A stretch of 64,000 bases of DNA from Cupriavidus pauculus (GCF_002858765.1 NZ_PJRP01000016.1:1-64000), one strand, 5' to 3'. Counted from the stretch's first letter, positions 16,926 through 26,009 are shown. The notes: generated from the sequence alone by a model not told the origin. Made by a program: numbers and translations.

Positions 16926-18080
16926 CTACGCGCCGAATTCGCCCAGCAGGGCCTCGCGGTCCTGGTCGAGCCGGGGCGCCGGTCGTACCGCGCCGGTCTG
17001 CCAGGCGTCGCCCATCTTGATCGGATTGCCCGCCACACGTAGCGACTTGTCGGCGCCGATGCCAACATCGAGCAGCATCTGCCGGGCCTCGACGTGGGCG
17101 TTGTCCATGATCTGCGGCACGCCGTTCAGCGGGCCATGCGGCACGCCGGCGGCCTCCAGGATGGCTTCCCATTCGGCAGTCGGCGCGTCGCGCAGGCGTG
17201 CCTCCAGGCATTGCTTCAGGTCCGCATGGTGCTCGTTGCGGGCCGGGACCGACGCGAACCGTGGATCGTCGGCCCATTCCGGCCGCCCCAGCGCCCCGCA
17301 GAGCCGTTCAAAGAGGGCGTCGTTGCCCACGGCGATGACGACAAAGCCGTCCTGCGTGGCAAACATGTCGAACGGCGTAATCGACGGGTGCCGCGTGCCG
17401 AGCGGCTTCGGCACGTTGCCGGTGGCCGAAAAACGCGCGATGGGGTTTTCCAGCAGCGCCACCTGGCAATCGAGCATCGAGATGTCGACCCGCTCGCCCA
17501 GCCCGGTGCCGGCGCGCCGCAGCAGCGCGGCCTGGATGCCGATGGTGGCATACAGTCCCGCGCCGATATCGCCAATCGACACCCCCACGCGCGCCGGATT
17601 GCCATCGGGCTCGCCGGTCACGCTCATCAGGCCGCCCATGGCCTGCACCACCATGTCGTAGGCGGGCCGGTTGCGGTAGGGGCCGGTCTGGCCGAAACCG
17701 GAGATCGACGCATAGACCAGGCGCGGATAGCGGGCGCGCAGCATCTCCCAGGTGTAGCCAAGCTTGTCCATCACGCCGGCGCGGAAGTTCTCCACCAGCA
17801 CGTCGGCGCCTTCCAGCATCCGTTCCAGTACCGCGCGGTCCGACGCGTCCTTGAGATCGAGCGCGATCGACGACTTGTTGCGGTTCACCGACGCAAAGTA
17901 GGCCGACTCGCCGTCGACAAACGGCCCCACCTGGCGCGAATCGTCGCCCCGGCCGGGATTCTCGATCTTGATGACGCGGGCGCCCAGGTCGGCCAGCATC
18001 ATCGTGCAGTAGGGGCCAGCCAGCACGCGTGTCAGGTCGACGACCGTGATGCCGTGCAGGGGGCCGTTTGGCGGGGTCAT
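16926..18080 (-). CDS. family III CoA-transferase (CaiB/BaiF)
   Basis: A 384-residue class III CoA-transferase. Readable blocks are VLAGPYCTMMLADLGARVIK with the catalytic-Asp region further on, ENFRAGVMDKLG, SGFGQTGPY and the C-terminal half beginning FATQDGFVVIAVG. It moves CoA between acyl donors and a carboxylic acid. ATG 18080 follows a perfect GGAGGACAAC ribosome-binding site; a longer frame merely reads back through the upstream genes. It lies 36 bp after the Bug-protein gene and in the same direction as the enoyl-CoA hydratase, which suggests uptake, CoA activation and hydration of one acid. Confidence 0.93.
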   Translation of the reverse strand: MTPPNGPLHGITVVDLTRVLAGPYCTMMLADLGARVIKIENPGRGDDSRQVGPFVDGESAYFASVNRNKSSIALDLKDASDRAVLERMLEGADVLVENFRAGVMDKLGYTWEMLRARYPRLVYASISGFGQTGPYRNRPAYDMVVQAMGGLMSVTGEPDGNPARVGVSIGDIGAGLYATIGIQAALLRRAGTGLGERVDISMLDCQVALLENPIARFSATGNVPKPLGTRHPSITPFDMFATQDGFVVIAVGNDALFERLCGALGRPEWADDPRFASVPARNEHHADLKQCLEARLRDAPTAEWEAILEAAGVPHGPLNGVPQIMDNAHVEARQMLLDVGIGADKSLRVAGNPIKMGDAWQTGAVRPAPRLDQDREALLGEFGA

Positions 18081-18115
18081 GTTGTCCTCCTTCATGTGCG
18101 ATGTGCGGGTCGGCA

Positions 18116-19102
18116 TCAGTCGATCTTCGCGCCGCTCGACTGCGCCAGGTCGACGCCGATCTTGCCTTCGCGGGCCGCGAAATCTCGGAATTCGGCCACC
18201 GATGCCGACACCGACACCTCGTCGCCCTGCGCCAGGAACCGCTTGCGCAGTTCGGGGTCGGCCATGACCCGGGCGGTGGCCGCGAACAGCTTGTCGATGA
18301 TCTCGGGCGGCGTCTTCGCGGGGGCGAACAGCCCGTACCAGGCCGACAGGTCGTAGCCCTTGACCCCGCTTTCGGCGATGGTCGGCAACTGCGGGTTGGC
18401 GTTGGAGCGCTGGGCCGACGTGACGGCGATCGGCACCACCTTGTGGGTGTCGATCATCGGCTTGACCGACGGCGCCGTGCCAAAGGTCAGCTGCACGTCG
18501 CCGGCGGCCACGGCCTGGGCCGACGGCGCGCCGCCTTTGTATGGCACGTGCGTCATGCGCACGCCGGCCAGCTTGGTGAAGTAGACGCCGGCCAGGTGCG
18601 TGATCACGCCATTGCCCGACGACGAATAGTTGATGGCGCCCGGATGCGCCTTGGCCTGGGCGATCAGGTCCTGCACGTTCTTGATGCCGCTGTCCTTGTT
18701 GACGGCCAGGATCAGCGGGGCGGCCGACAGCTTGGTGATCGGCGCGAAATCGGATGGCTCGTAGCGGATGTTCTTGTACAGCACCTTGTCGCCGCCCATC
18801 AGGCTGGCCGTGGCGATATAGAGCGTGTAGCCGTCGGGCGCCGACTTGGCGACGTATTCGGCGGCGATTGTCGTGCCGGCGCCGGGCCGGTTGTCGACCA
18901 CCACCGGTTGTCCAAGCTCGCGGCTCAGCGCATCGCCATAGAGCCGCGCCGTGTTGTCCGCGCCGCCGCCGGCCGGAAAGCCGATCACGAGCCGGATCGG
19001 CTTGTTGGGGTAGGCCGCCTGCGCCGAGGCGGCAACGGGCAGCGCCGCGAACAGCGTGCCGAAGAGGGCGAGCGCGGCGCGATGGGTCAGGGTGGTTGTC
19101 AT
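18116..19102 (-). CDS. Bug/TctC-family periplasmic substrate-binding protein
   Basis: A 328-residue Bug protein with a Sec signal (LFAALPVAASAQA) and the family blocks YPNKPIRLVIGFPAGGGAD, DNRPGAGTTIAAEYV and SAPDGYTLYIAT. It binds a carboxylate in the periplasm. It sits between the enoyl-CoA hydratase and CoA-transferase genes, so the bound ligand is probably the acid later converted to a CoA ester. It keeps a normal length and frame, in contrast to the frameshifted paralogue at 46918. Confidence 0.94.
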   Translation of the reverse strand: MTTTLTHRAALALFGTLFAALPVAASAQAAYPNKPIRLVIGFPAGGGADNTARLYGDALSRELGQPVVVDNRPGAGTTIAAEYVAKSAPDGYTLYIATASLMGGDKVLYKNIRYEPSDFAPITKLSAAPLILAVNKDSGIKNVQDLIAQAKAHPGAINYSSSGNGVITHLAGVYFTKLAGVRMTHVPYKGGAPSAQAVAAGDVQLTFGTAPSVKPMIDTHKVVPIAVTSAQRSNANPQLPTIAESGVKGYDLSAWYGLFAPAKTPPEIIDKLFAATARVMADPELRKRFLAQGDEVSVSASVAEFRDFAAREGKIGVDLAQSSGAKID

Positions 19103-19165
19103 GATGATGTCTCCTCCGTAGCTGTTTCGCCACTTGAGTGAATGGACGCGGCGATGCCAGGCTGG

Positions 19166-19927
19166 CTATCGGCCGCGGAACGCAGGGGTTCGTTTCTCCT
19201 TCCATGCCGCCGCGCCCTCGCGCAGGTCTTCCGAGGATTCGGAGCGGTGTATGTCGTGTTGCAGCGCGTCGGCATCGAGCCGGCCGCAGGCAATGTCGTT
19301 GAGGTGGCGCTTCATGCCGATCAGTGCGATCGGTGCCATGCCGGCCAACTGGGTGCTCAGCGCCGCCACGCGCGTGGCCAGCGCGTCGGCGGGCACCACT
19401 TCGGTCAGAAAGCCGATGCGCAGCATCTCGTCGGCTTCGATGCGGTCGGCGGTCAGGAACAGCCGCTTGGCGGCGTTCAGGCCCAGGCGCGATACGTAGC
19501 GTTCCATGCCGCCGCGATAGAAATGCAGGCCCAGCCGGGCGGCCGGCATGAACATGTCGCAGCCCGGCACGCCGACGCGGAAATCGCACGCCAGGCACAG
19601 GTCGGTGGCGCCGCCGTAGACGCCGCCCTGGATGGCGGCAATCGTGACAGGCCGCGCCGCCTCGATCACGTCGATCACGTCGCCGAAATTGGCCGCGCCT
19701 TCCTCGGCCTTGCCGCCCAGCGAGCCGATGTCATAGCCGCTGCAGAAGTACTTGCCCTCGGCCACGAAGCGCAGCACCAGCACGTCGGGCATGGCATTGA
19801 CGGCGGCCACATGGTCGCGCAGGGCGATCAGGTCGGCCGGGCTGAGCCGGTTGGCCACTTTTGGGCGGCGCAGCGTTATCGTGGCGACGCGGTCTTCGAT
19901 GGTCAGGGAGGGTGAGGTATCATCCAT
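19166..19927 (-). CDS. enoyl-CoA hydratase/isomerase family protein
   Basis: A 253-residue crotonase-fold protein. The N-terminal strands VATITLRRPKVANRLSPADL are followed by the oxyanion-hole regions EGKYFCSGYDIGSLGG and AIQGGVYGGATDLCLACDFR. The usual second catalytic Glu position in the GLH(F/Y)RGG helix is not clear, so the exact reaction (hydration, isomerisation, decarboxylation) is open. It is the first gene of the minus-strand cluster and divergent from the GntR regulator at 20006, with a perfect palindrome between them. Confidence 0.88.
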   Translation of the reverse strand: MDDTSPSLTIEDRVATITLRRPKVANRLSPADLIALRDHVAAVNAMPDVLVLRFVAEGKYFCSGYDIGSLGGKAEEGAANFGDVIDVIEAARPVTIAAIQGGVYGGATDLCLACDFRVGVPGCDMFMPAARLGLHFYRGGMERYVSRLGLNAAKRLFLTADRIEADEMLRIGFLTEVVPADALATRVAALSTQLAGMAPIALIGMKRHLNDIACGRLDADALQHDIHRSESSEDLREGAAAWKEKRTPAFRGR

Positions 19928-19948
19928 TCCGTTATATCTCCAAGCCGA

Positions 19949-19962
19949 TTTGATATATCAAA
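19949..19962. promoter_or_regulatory. 14-bp perfect palindrome, likely GntR operator
   Basis: TTTGATATATCAAA is a perfect palindrome in the 78-bp divergent gap between the enoyl-CoA hydratase and GntR regulator genes. FCD-type GntR proteins commonly bind short AT-centred palindromes in this position. The region is AT-rich in a GC-rich genome and must contain both promoters, so binding here could repress both directions. Confidence 0.6.
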
Positions 19963-20005
19963 AAAGGCTACAGATATTTTTATAAGGCAGCCAGAGGGTA
20001 TACCC

Positions 20006-20662
20006 ATGCAATCGCTACAAGATCGGATTCGGGAAAGCGTGATCGCCGCCATTCAGGCGGGAGCGCTGCGGCCCGGGGCGCAGATCGACGAGAAGATGCT
20101 GGCCGAGCAGTTCGACAGCTCGCGCACCCCGGTGCGCGAGGCGCTGCTGATGCTGGCCGCCCAGGGGCTGGTGTCGATCGCGCCGCGCGCCGGCATGTTC
20201 GTCCACAAGCCCAGTGCGGCAGAGCTGGTGGCGATGTTCGAGACGCTGGCGGAAATGGAGGGGGTGGTGGCGCGGCTGGCTACCCGGCGCATATCGGCCG
20301 AAGGGCGCAAGGCGCTGGTCGATTCGCACGAGGCCGCCGGTGTCCCGGCGCGGGCACGCGATGCGGCGGCGTACGCCGAGGCGAACCGCGCCTTCCACGA
20401 GGTGTTGTACCAGGCGGCGGCCAACCCGTTTTTGTCGGAGCAGATCGTCCAGTTGCGGCGCCGTCTGGCGATTTACTGGCAGCGCAAGGACCTGATCAAC
20501 GAGGCGCGCGTGGCCACGTCGTATCGCGAGCACGGCCACGTGGTCGAGGCCATTCTGAGTGGCCAGGCCGACGCCGCGGCCGAGGCCATGCGTACGCATA
20601 TCTCGGCGGGCGGCAAGGCGCTGGCGGATCTGGTGCTGCTGGCCGACGCGGCGTCGGCGTAG
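20006..20662 (+). CDS. GntR-family regulator, FCD subgroup
   Basis: A 218-residue regulator with an N-terminal winged helix (MLAEQFDSSRTPVREALLML, wing SIAPRAGMFV) and a C-terminal FCD helical bundle in which ANRAFHEVLYQAAANPFL carries the conserved Asn/His positions. It is transcribed divergently from the enoyl-CoA hydratase/Bug/CoA-transferase cluster and most likely controls it and itself through the palindrome at 19949. Its effector is probably the transported acid or its CoA ester; this is inference. Confidence 0.92.
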   Translation: MQSLQDRIRESVIAAIQAGALRPGAQIDEKMLAEQFDSSRTPVREALLMLAAQGLVSIAPRAGMFVHKPSAAELVAMFETLAEMEGVVARLATRRISAEGRKALVDSHEAAGVPARARDAAAYAEANRAFHEVLYQAAANPFLSEQIVQLRRRLAIYWQRKDLINEARVATSYREHGHVVEAILSGQADAAAEAMRTHISAGGKALADLVLLADAASA

Positions 20663-20664
20663 AA

Positions 20665-20683
20665 CCGGGCCAGGGCGGCCCGG
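20665..20683. terminator. short hairpin between convergent genes
   Basis: CCGGGCC and GGCCCGG form a 7-bp stem around AGGGC directly after the GntR stop and 10 bp before the end of the NRDE gene on the other strand. No T-run follows, so it is a weak terminator candidate. Confidence 0.35.
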
Positions 20684-20692
20684 CTGCGATGA

Positions 20693-21550
20693 TTATCGCG
20701 GGGCTTGAACGGTCCCGGTATCGCGTGCCACCTTCAGGCGGCCCTGGTACGACACCTCGCCGGTCTGGCCATCCGCGTCGAAGCTGCGTTCGACAAAATC
20801 GAAACGGCCATCGTGCCGCACGCGCAGCACGGTGCTGGCGCGCGTGCCATAGCTGGGCGAACGGATAAACGCCGACGACAGCAGCTTTTCCCATTCCGGT
20901 GCCACGCCGGTACTCGGCAGTTCCCAGTCGGGCGCCTGCTTTTCATCGGCCAGCAGCTGCAGGTAGGGCTCGGCGTCCGATCCAAAGTGGCCGCGATCGG
21001 CGGCCAGCACCTCGCACATGGCACCCACGCGGCTGCGCACCTTGGGCCAGGGCGTATCGAGCAGCGCGTTGGACAGGCCATACAGCCCCGGCTTGAGCTT
21101 CTGCGGCTGGCGCGACTTGGACCGGTTGCTGTACCACCACAGATCATGCAGGTCGCTGGCCAGCAGGTTGAAGCCGTTGTACGCGCCGGGCGCGCGGGCC
21201 AGGTCGTGCAGATACTCGTCGGCTGTCTGGTTGCCGCGCAGGAAATGCGACACCAGTTCGCCGCGCGAGCGGGCATCGGTACGTTTTTCGGAAGGGGCGC
21301 GGTAATTGGTCAGCGCCGCAAAGCGGGCGCGCGAATCGTCGGGCCATTCGGGCGATTCGGCGTTGGCAACGCCCATCCACGTACCGGCATCGCCAATCAC
21401 CTCCGCCAGGTCGCGGCCACCCAGCACTTCGTGGGCATCGTGCCACCAGTGCGCGGCCGCCGCGGGGCGGGCATAGAATTCGTCGCGGTTGCCAGCTACC
21501 ACCAGGGCATAGTCCGGGTGCGATTGCCAGGCCACCAGTATCAGACACAT
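20693..21550 (-). CDS. NRDE/TANGO2 family protein
   Basis: A 285-residue protein of the NRDE (TANGO2-like) family, named for the N-terminal Asn-Arg-Asp-Glu seen here in VVAGNRDEFYARP. It begins MCLILVAW, with Cys2 at the position expected of an N-terminal-nucleophile-type hydrolase. Further family blocks are FAALTNYRAP, YNGFNLLA, GLYGLSNALLDTPWPKV and YGTRASTVL. The molecular function is not settled; eukaryotic TANGO2 is tied to lipid/haem handling. It is probably a single-gene unit, with DUF4936 and ygfZ upstream on the same strand. Confidence 0.92.
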   Translation of the reverse strand: MCLILVAWQSHPDYALVVAGNRDEFYARPAAAAHWWHDAHEVLGGRDLAEVIGDAGTWMGVANAESPEWPDDSRARFAALTNYRAPSEKRTDARSRGELVSHFLRGNQTADEYLHDLARAPGAYNGFNLLASDLHDLWWYSNRSKSRQPQKLKPGLYGLSNALLDTPWPKVRSRVGAMCEVLAADRGHFGSDAEPYLQLLADEKQAPDWELPSTGVAPEWEKLLSSAFIRSPSYGTRASTVLRVRHDGRFDFVERSFDADGQTGEVSYQGRLKVARDTGTVQAPR

Positions 21551-21593
21551 GGGGGGCTTCCTTTCTACTGCGTGCTACGCATGCGTTGCGCGG

Positions 21594-21884
21594 TCAGAGC
21601 ACGTCCAGATCGATGAACCGCTCGGCCATCCGCTCGCCGCTGATCCACTGGGTCAGCCCGCTCTGCCGCCACAGCCCGTCGAGCGTGGCATCGAACGCGG
21701 GCGGCACATCGGCGTAACACTCCATCCACGTTTGCAGGCCCGCGCGGGTCTCGGGCCTGCGCATCAGCGTACCACCAATCCCGGTTGCCTCGGCCACCGT
21801 TTCCATCCAGCGGTGCCAGTGCGGCAGCGCGTCGGCGGCGTGCGCATCGGGTACCTTGAAGTAGACGTAGAGATGATCGCTCAT
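21594..21884 (-). CDS. DUF4936 family protein
   Basis: A 96-residue protein that begins MSDHLYVYFKVPD and continues with PETRAGLQTWMECYADVP. These features match the small DUF4936 proteins found next to ygfZ in Burkholderiales. It resembles dimeric alpha-beta-barrel stress-type proteins; the function is unknown. ATG 21884 is the start because an upstream in-frame extension is Arg/Pro-rich and out of family. It lies 19 bp downstream of ygfZ and is probably co-transcribed. Confidence 0.82.
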   Translation of the reverse strand: MSDHLYVYFKVPDAHAADALPHWHRWMETVAEATGIGGTLMRRPETRAGLQTWMECYADVPPAFDATLDGLWRQSGLTQWISGERMAERFIDLDVL

Positions 21885-21903
21885 GGCAGAGTTCCCGTGG
21901 CGT

Positions 21904-22914
21904 TCAGCCGGCCGCTTCGGCCTCGTTCGGCAGCGGCACTTCGTACGGCAGCGCACGCGTGACCAGTGCCGATCCATTGGCGGCGCCCAGGTGCAGCGCA
22001 CCGGCGGCGGCGTCGATCTTCAGTTCGGCCAAGGCGCTCCAGCCGCCCAGCGGCGACACGGCGGCGTTGACGATCATGCCGCACGGCTGCCCGGGGTCTT
22101 CCGGGCGGAAGATCTCGGTGGCGGCGGCCGGCGCGGCGCCTTCGCCCTGCACGCGCCACATGCGGCGCTTGAGCGTGCCGCGATACTGGCTGCGCGCCAC
22201 CACTTCCTGGCCGGGATAGCAGCCCTTGCGGAAATTGACGCCGCCCACCAGCTCGAAGTTGATCATCTGCGGCACGAACTGCTCTTGCGTGGCGGCGGTG
22301 ATGCGCGGGATGCCCGCGCCGACATCGAGCCAGTCCCAGAACGCCGGGTCGGCCGCCGCCAGCGTGGCGCCCAGCGCCTGCTGCAGCGCATCGGCGCGGT
22401 CTGCGGCGGCCACGATCTGCCAGCGCGCCTCGCCTTCGGCATCGGCCAGCCGGATCACCGTCACGCCATCGGCGTGGGCCACGGCCAGCGGGCCCTGCGG
22501 CGCGGGCAGCCCGGCCTGGCGCAGGGCGCTTTCGGCGCTGGCGCCAGCCACGCCCAGCACGCGGTGCGTGGCGGACAGGTCAGACAGTTTGGCCTTGGCG
22601 CGCAGCACGAACATGCTCAGGCGCTTCTGGATGGTCGGCTGGATATCGGCCGACAGCTGCAGCACGATACCTTCGGCGTCGCGCCACATCAGGAAGCTGG
22701 CCATCAGCCGGCCCTTGGGCGAGCAGTAGCCGCCCAGCCGCGCGGCGTCGGCGGTCAGGTCTTCCACGGCATTGGTCAGCTGGGTGTGCAGGAAGGCAGC
22801 GGCGTCGTCGCCGGCCACGCGGATCAGGCCCAGGCCGGCGGGCGCGGTCACGATACCGGCGGCGGGCAGGGCGGCGAAGCTGTCGGCGAGGGACGGGAAT
22901 TCAGTGGCGGACAT
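21904..22914 (-). CDS. ygfZ: folate-binding iron-sulfur maturation protein YgfZ
   Basis: A 336-residue GcvT-like protein. The family-defining motif KGCYPGQEVVARSQYRG near residue 240 contains the essential Cys. N-terminal blocks are AAFLHTQLTNAVEDL and YCSPKGRLMASF. YgfZ uses tetrahydrofolate to support assembly or repair of certain Fe-S enzymes in the cytoplasm. It is divergent from mltG, an arrangement common in betaproteobacteria. ATG 22914 (MSATEF) was chosen; longer upstream frames run into non-homologous antisense sequence. Confidence 0.93.
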   Translation of the reverse strand: MSATEFPSLADSFAALPAAGIVTAPAGLGLIRVAGDDAAAFLHTQLTNAVEDLTADAARLGGYCSPKGRLMASFLMWRDAEGIVLQLSADIQPTIQKRLSMFVLRAKAKLSDLSATHRVLGVAGASAESALRQAGLPAPQGPLAVAHADGVTVIRLADAEGEARWQIVAAADRADALQQALGATLAAADPAFWDWLDVGAGIPRITAATQEQFVPQMINFELVGGVNFRKGCYPGQEVVARSQYRGTLKRRMWRVQGEGAAPAAATEIFRPEDPGQPCGMIVNAAVSPLGGWSALAELKIDAAAGALHLGAANGSALVTRALPYEVPLPNEAEAAG

Positions 22915-23166
22915 GCGGACGGTCCTGAAAATCGAATGAACGGGTGAATTGGGGGCGCAAGTGCAGAACACAACGTACGGCGACGCAGGCGTGTTCGGCG
23001 GCACGCGATCGACACTGCGGGCCATTGCGTGCCACCAAGTAACGCTCGGTGACACATTGGCCACAAGGCTCCCGGTATTATATGGGCCTGTCGCCATTCC
23101 GACCGGCCGCTCCAATGATCCCGACCCGCCGGCGGGGGCATGGCGGCCGGTGCTTATTCTTACTCC

Positions 23167-24165
23167 ATGAAACGTCTGTTCCTGCGCCTGGTCGGGGTAT
23201 TGCTGGTCTTTGCCATGGCCGCCGCCGGCGGCTTTGCCTGGTGGGCTCGCCAACCGCTGAGCCTGTCCGCATCGCCCGTCGAAGTCATCATCAAGCCGAA
23301 TTCCGGCGTGGCCAGCGTGGGCCGCCAGATCCAGCGCGGCGGCGTGGGCATGGACCCGCGCCTGTTCCAGCTGCTGGCCCGCGTCACCGGCCACGCCACC
23401 GAACTCAAGGCTGGCGGCTACCAGTTCGAGACCGGCGTGACGCCGCTCGATGTGATCGAAAAGCTCGCCAAGGGCGAGGTCACGCACTATGTGGTTACCG
23501 TGATCGAGGGCTGGGAATTCCGCAAGATGCGCGCGGCGGTGGACGCCAATCCGGCGCTGAAGCACGACACGCAGAACCTGTCCGATGCCGACCTGATGAA
23601 GGCCATCGGTGCCGCCGAGGCGTCGCCGGAAGGCATGTTCTTTCCCGATACCTACCTGTTCGCACGCGGCAGCAGCGACGTCGAACTCTACAGGCACGCC
23701 TATCGGGCCATGCAGAAGCGCCTGACCGACGCCTGGAACGCGCGCTCGCCCGACCTGCCGTACAAGACGCCGTACGAGGCCCTGGTCATGGCGTCGATCG
23801 TCGAGAAGGAAACGGGCCAGGCAGCCGAGCGGCCCCTGATTGCCGCCGTGTTCGTGAACCGGCTGCGCAAGAACATGATGCTGCAGACCGATCCGACCGT
23901 GATCTACGGCATCGGCCCGACGTTCGACGGCAACCTGCGCAAGAAGGATCTGCTGACCGACACCCCGTACAATACGTACACCCGGACCGGCCTGCCGCCG
24001 ACCCCGATCGCGCTGCCAGGCCTGGCCTCGCTGGCGGCGGCCACCACGCCGGCGCCGTCCGATGCGCTGTACTTCGTGGCCCGAGGCGACGGCAGCAGCC
24101 ATTTTTCCAGCTCACTCCCCGAACACAATCGCGCGGTCGACAAGTACCAGCGCGGAAAGCCCTGA
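23167..24165 (+). CDS. mltG: endolytic murein transglycosylase MltG
   Basis: A 332-residue single-pass inner-membrane protein. Residues ~5-27 form the membrane anchor (LFLRLVGVLLVFAMAAAGGF), then a LysM-like region, then the YceG catalytic domain with the Glu of MASIVEKETG and LQTDPTVIYG. NTYTRTGLPPTPIALPG is a family hallmark. It cleaves nascent glycan strands and sets their length. ATG 23167 follows an upstream in-frame ATG at 23140; the later one fits the membrane anchor. It heads the mltG-tmk-holB-pilZ run, with tmk 4 bp away. Confidence 0.95.
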   Translation: MKRLFLRLVGVLLVFAMAAAGGFAWWARQPLSLSASPVEVIIKPNSGVASVGRQIQRGGVGMDPRLFQLLARVTGHATELKAGGYQFETGVTPLDVIEKLAKGEVTHYVVTVIEGWEFRKMRAAVDANPALKHDTQNLSDADLMKAIGAAEASPEGMFFPDTYLFARGSSDVELYRHAYRAMQKRLTDAWNARSPDLPYKTPYEALVMASIVEKETGQAAERPLIAAVFVNRLRKNMMLQTDPTVIYGIGPTFDGNLRKKDLLTDTPYNTYTRTGLPPTPIALPGLASLAAATTPAPSDALYFVARGDGSSHFSSSLPEHNRAVDKYQRGKP

Positions 24166-24169
24166 ACTC

Positions 24170-24772
24170 ATGCGCGGCAGATTCATCACCTTTGAAGGCA
24201 TCGACGGCGCCGGCAAGAGCACCCATATCGAATGGGTAGCCGCGCGCCTGCGCGAACGCGCAACCGTTGTGACCACCCGTGAACCGGGCGGCACGCCGCT
24301 GGGCGAAGACCTGCGCGGCCTGCTGCTGCACCGCAAGATGGGCCTGGAGACCGAGGCGCTGCTGATGTTCGCGGCACGCCGCGAGCACATTGCCGAGGTC
24401 ATCGAGCCGGCGCTGGCACGCGGCGACTGGGTCATCTCCGACCGCTTTACCGATGCGACCTTTGCCTATCAGGGCGGCGGCCGTGGCCTGCCGCGCGAGC
24501 GGCTCGAAGTGCTGGAACAGTGGGTGCAGGGCGATCTGCAGCCCGACCTGACGCTGCTGTTCGACGTGCCGCTGGAGACGGCGGCCCAGCGCCTGGCCAA
24601 TGCCCGGGAGCCCGACAAGTTCGAGGCGGAATCGCGCGCGTTCTTCGAGCGGACCCGCGCCGAATACCTGCGCCGGGCCGCCGAAGCACCGGGGCGGTTC
24701 CGCGTGATCGACGCCACCCGCTCGATCGAAGACATTCGCGTGACGCTTGAGGAAATTCTTTCAAGCTTCTGA
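24170..24772 (+). CDS. tmk: thymidylate kinase
   Basis: A 200-residue dTMP kinase. The P-loop is FEGIDGAGKSTH, the substrate loop is TREPGGTPLGE, and the DR(F/Y) motif appears in ISDRFTDATFAYQGGGRG. It phosphorylates dTMP to dTDP for DNA synthesis. It begins 4 bp after the mltG stop, which implies coupling. Length and all key residues are normal. Confidence 0.97.
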   Translation: MRGRFITFEGIDGAGKSTHIEWVAARLRERATVVTTREPGGTPLGEDLRGLLLHRKMGLETEALLMFAARREHIAEVIEPALARGDWVISDRFTDATFAYQGGGRGLPRERLEVLEQWVQGDLQPDLTLLFDVPLETAAQRLANAREPDKFEAESRAFFERTRAEYLRRAAEAPGRFRVIDATRSIEDIRVTLEEILSSF

Positions 24773-24858
24773 TTTATTGGATATATAAGCGCGCCATGAT
24801 GTCGACGGGCAAGGCTCGGACAATACATGAGACGATCGCGCCAACTGATTGATCTGAC

Positions 24859-25881
24859 ATGCTTTATCCCTGGCAACGAGAAGACTGGCAACGGCTGGCC
24901 GCGCTACGCGACCGGCTGCCGCACGCGCTGCTGCTGCACGGGCAGCAAGGCATCGGCAAGCGCGACCTGGCGCTGCATTTCGCCCAGGGCCTGCTGTGCG
25001 AATCCCCCCTGGCCGATGGTCAGCCCTGCAATACCTGCGGCGCGTGCCACTGGTTCAGCCAGGGCAACCACCCCGATTTCACCGTGGTGCGCCCAGAGGC
25101 GCTGGAAGCCGGCACGGGCGATGCCGATGGCGACGGCGAAGGCAGCGGCGGCGGCAGCAAGAAGAAGGCACCCAGCAAGATCATCCGCATGGAACAGGTG
25201 CGGGGGTTGATCGAGGCCGTGGGCGTGGGCACCCATCGCGCGGGCCTGCGCGTGGTGGTGGTCTACCCGCTCGATGCACTGCAGACCGAGGGCGCCAACG
25301 CGCTGCTCAAGACGCTGGAAGAGCCGCCGGCGTCCACCGTGTTCCTGCTGGTGACCGATCGGATCGACCGCGTGCTGCCGACGATCCTGTCGCGCTGCCG
25401 CCAGTTTTCGGTGGCGCGCCCGACCCATGCGGCCGCGCTGGAATGGCTGCGCAGCCAGGGCGTGGCCGATGTCGAGGCCCAGCTGGCGCTGTCGGGCGGT
25501 GCGCCGCTGACCGCGCTGCATGCCGCCGAGGCCGAAGAGCAGCCGCTGCAGCGTTTGCTGGTGGGTCAGTTGGGCGCGGGCGCCGCGTTCGATCCGCTGG
25601 CGGCGGCCGAGCAACTGCAGAAGCTGCCGGTGCCGGCCGTGCTGGGCGTACTGCAGCGCTGGACCTACGACCTGCTGACGCTGTGCCTGGGCACGGGTGC
25701 CGTGCGTTATTTCCCGAAGGAGCAGGCCGCGCTGGGACGTTGCGCGGGCGCCACCGACGCCCATCGACTGCAGGGGTTTGCGGCCCGGCTGGTCAATCAT
25801 CGGCGCAGCGAGAACCATCCTCTGGCGGCGCGACTGGTCATGGAGTCCGTTTTCCTCGATTACCGGCAATTGTTCCGCTGA
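24859..25881 (+). CDS. holB: DNA polymerase III subunit delta'
   Basis: A 340-residue clamp-loader subunit. The degenerate Walker A is GQQGIGKRD, four cysteines (LLCES and PCNTCGAC) form the zinc module, and ALLKTLEEPP with a SRC motif follow. A charged/Gly-rich insertion of ~25 residues (EGSGGGSKKK, around residue 95) lies between the zinc module and the Walker B region and is probably a flexible loop. It works with delta, tau and gamma to load the sliding clamp. No clear ribosome-binding site is seen; the ATG was chosen by homology to MLYPWQ-type starts. Confidence 0.95.
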   Translation: MLYPWQREDWQRLAALRDRLPHALLLHGQQGIGKRDLALHFAQGLLCESPLADGQPCNTCGACHWFSQGNHPDFTVVRPEALEAGTGDADGDGEGSGGGSKKKAPSKIIRMEQVRGLIEAVGVGTHRAGLRVVVVYPLDALQTEGANALLKTLEEPPASTVFLLVTDRIDRVLPTILSRCRQFSVARPTHAAALEWLRSQGVADVEAQLALSGGAPLTALHAAEAEEQPLQRLLVGQLGAGAAFDPLAAAEQLQKLPVPAVLGVLQRWTYDLLTLCLGTGAVRYFPKEQAALGRCAGATDAHRLQGFAARLVNHRRSENHPLAARLVMESVFLDYRQLFR

Positions 25882-26009
25882 AAGCGACAAAAGGGCCCAG
25901 ACGACGCCAAAAGCATAGGCATCGATGGGCACACGTGGTAAAAATCGAGCCACGCAGTTTCTATATTTCATAGCCCGCACAAGCGGGCAAAGCACAGCAG
26001 GGGTCAACC

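Noticed and set aside
16926..19598. A single ~890-residue minus-strand open frame across three genes
   Set aside because: It is a frame that stays open by GC bias. Only its last ~384 residues, from ATG 18080 with a GGAGG site, are homologous to a family; the rest is antisense or out-of-frame reading of the Bug and hydratase genes.
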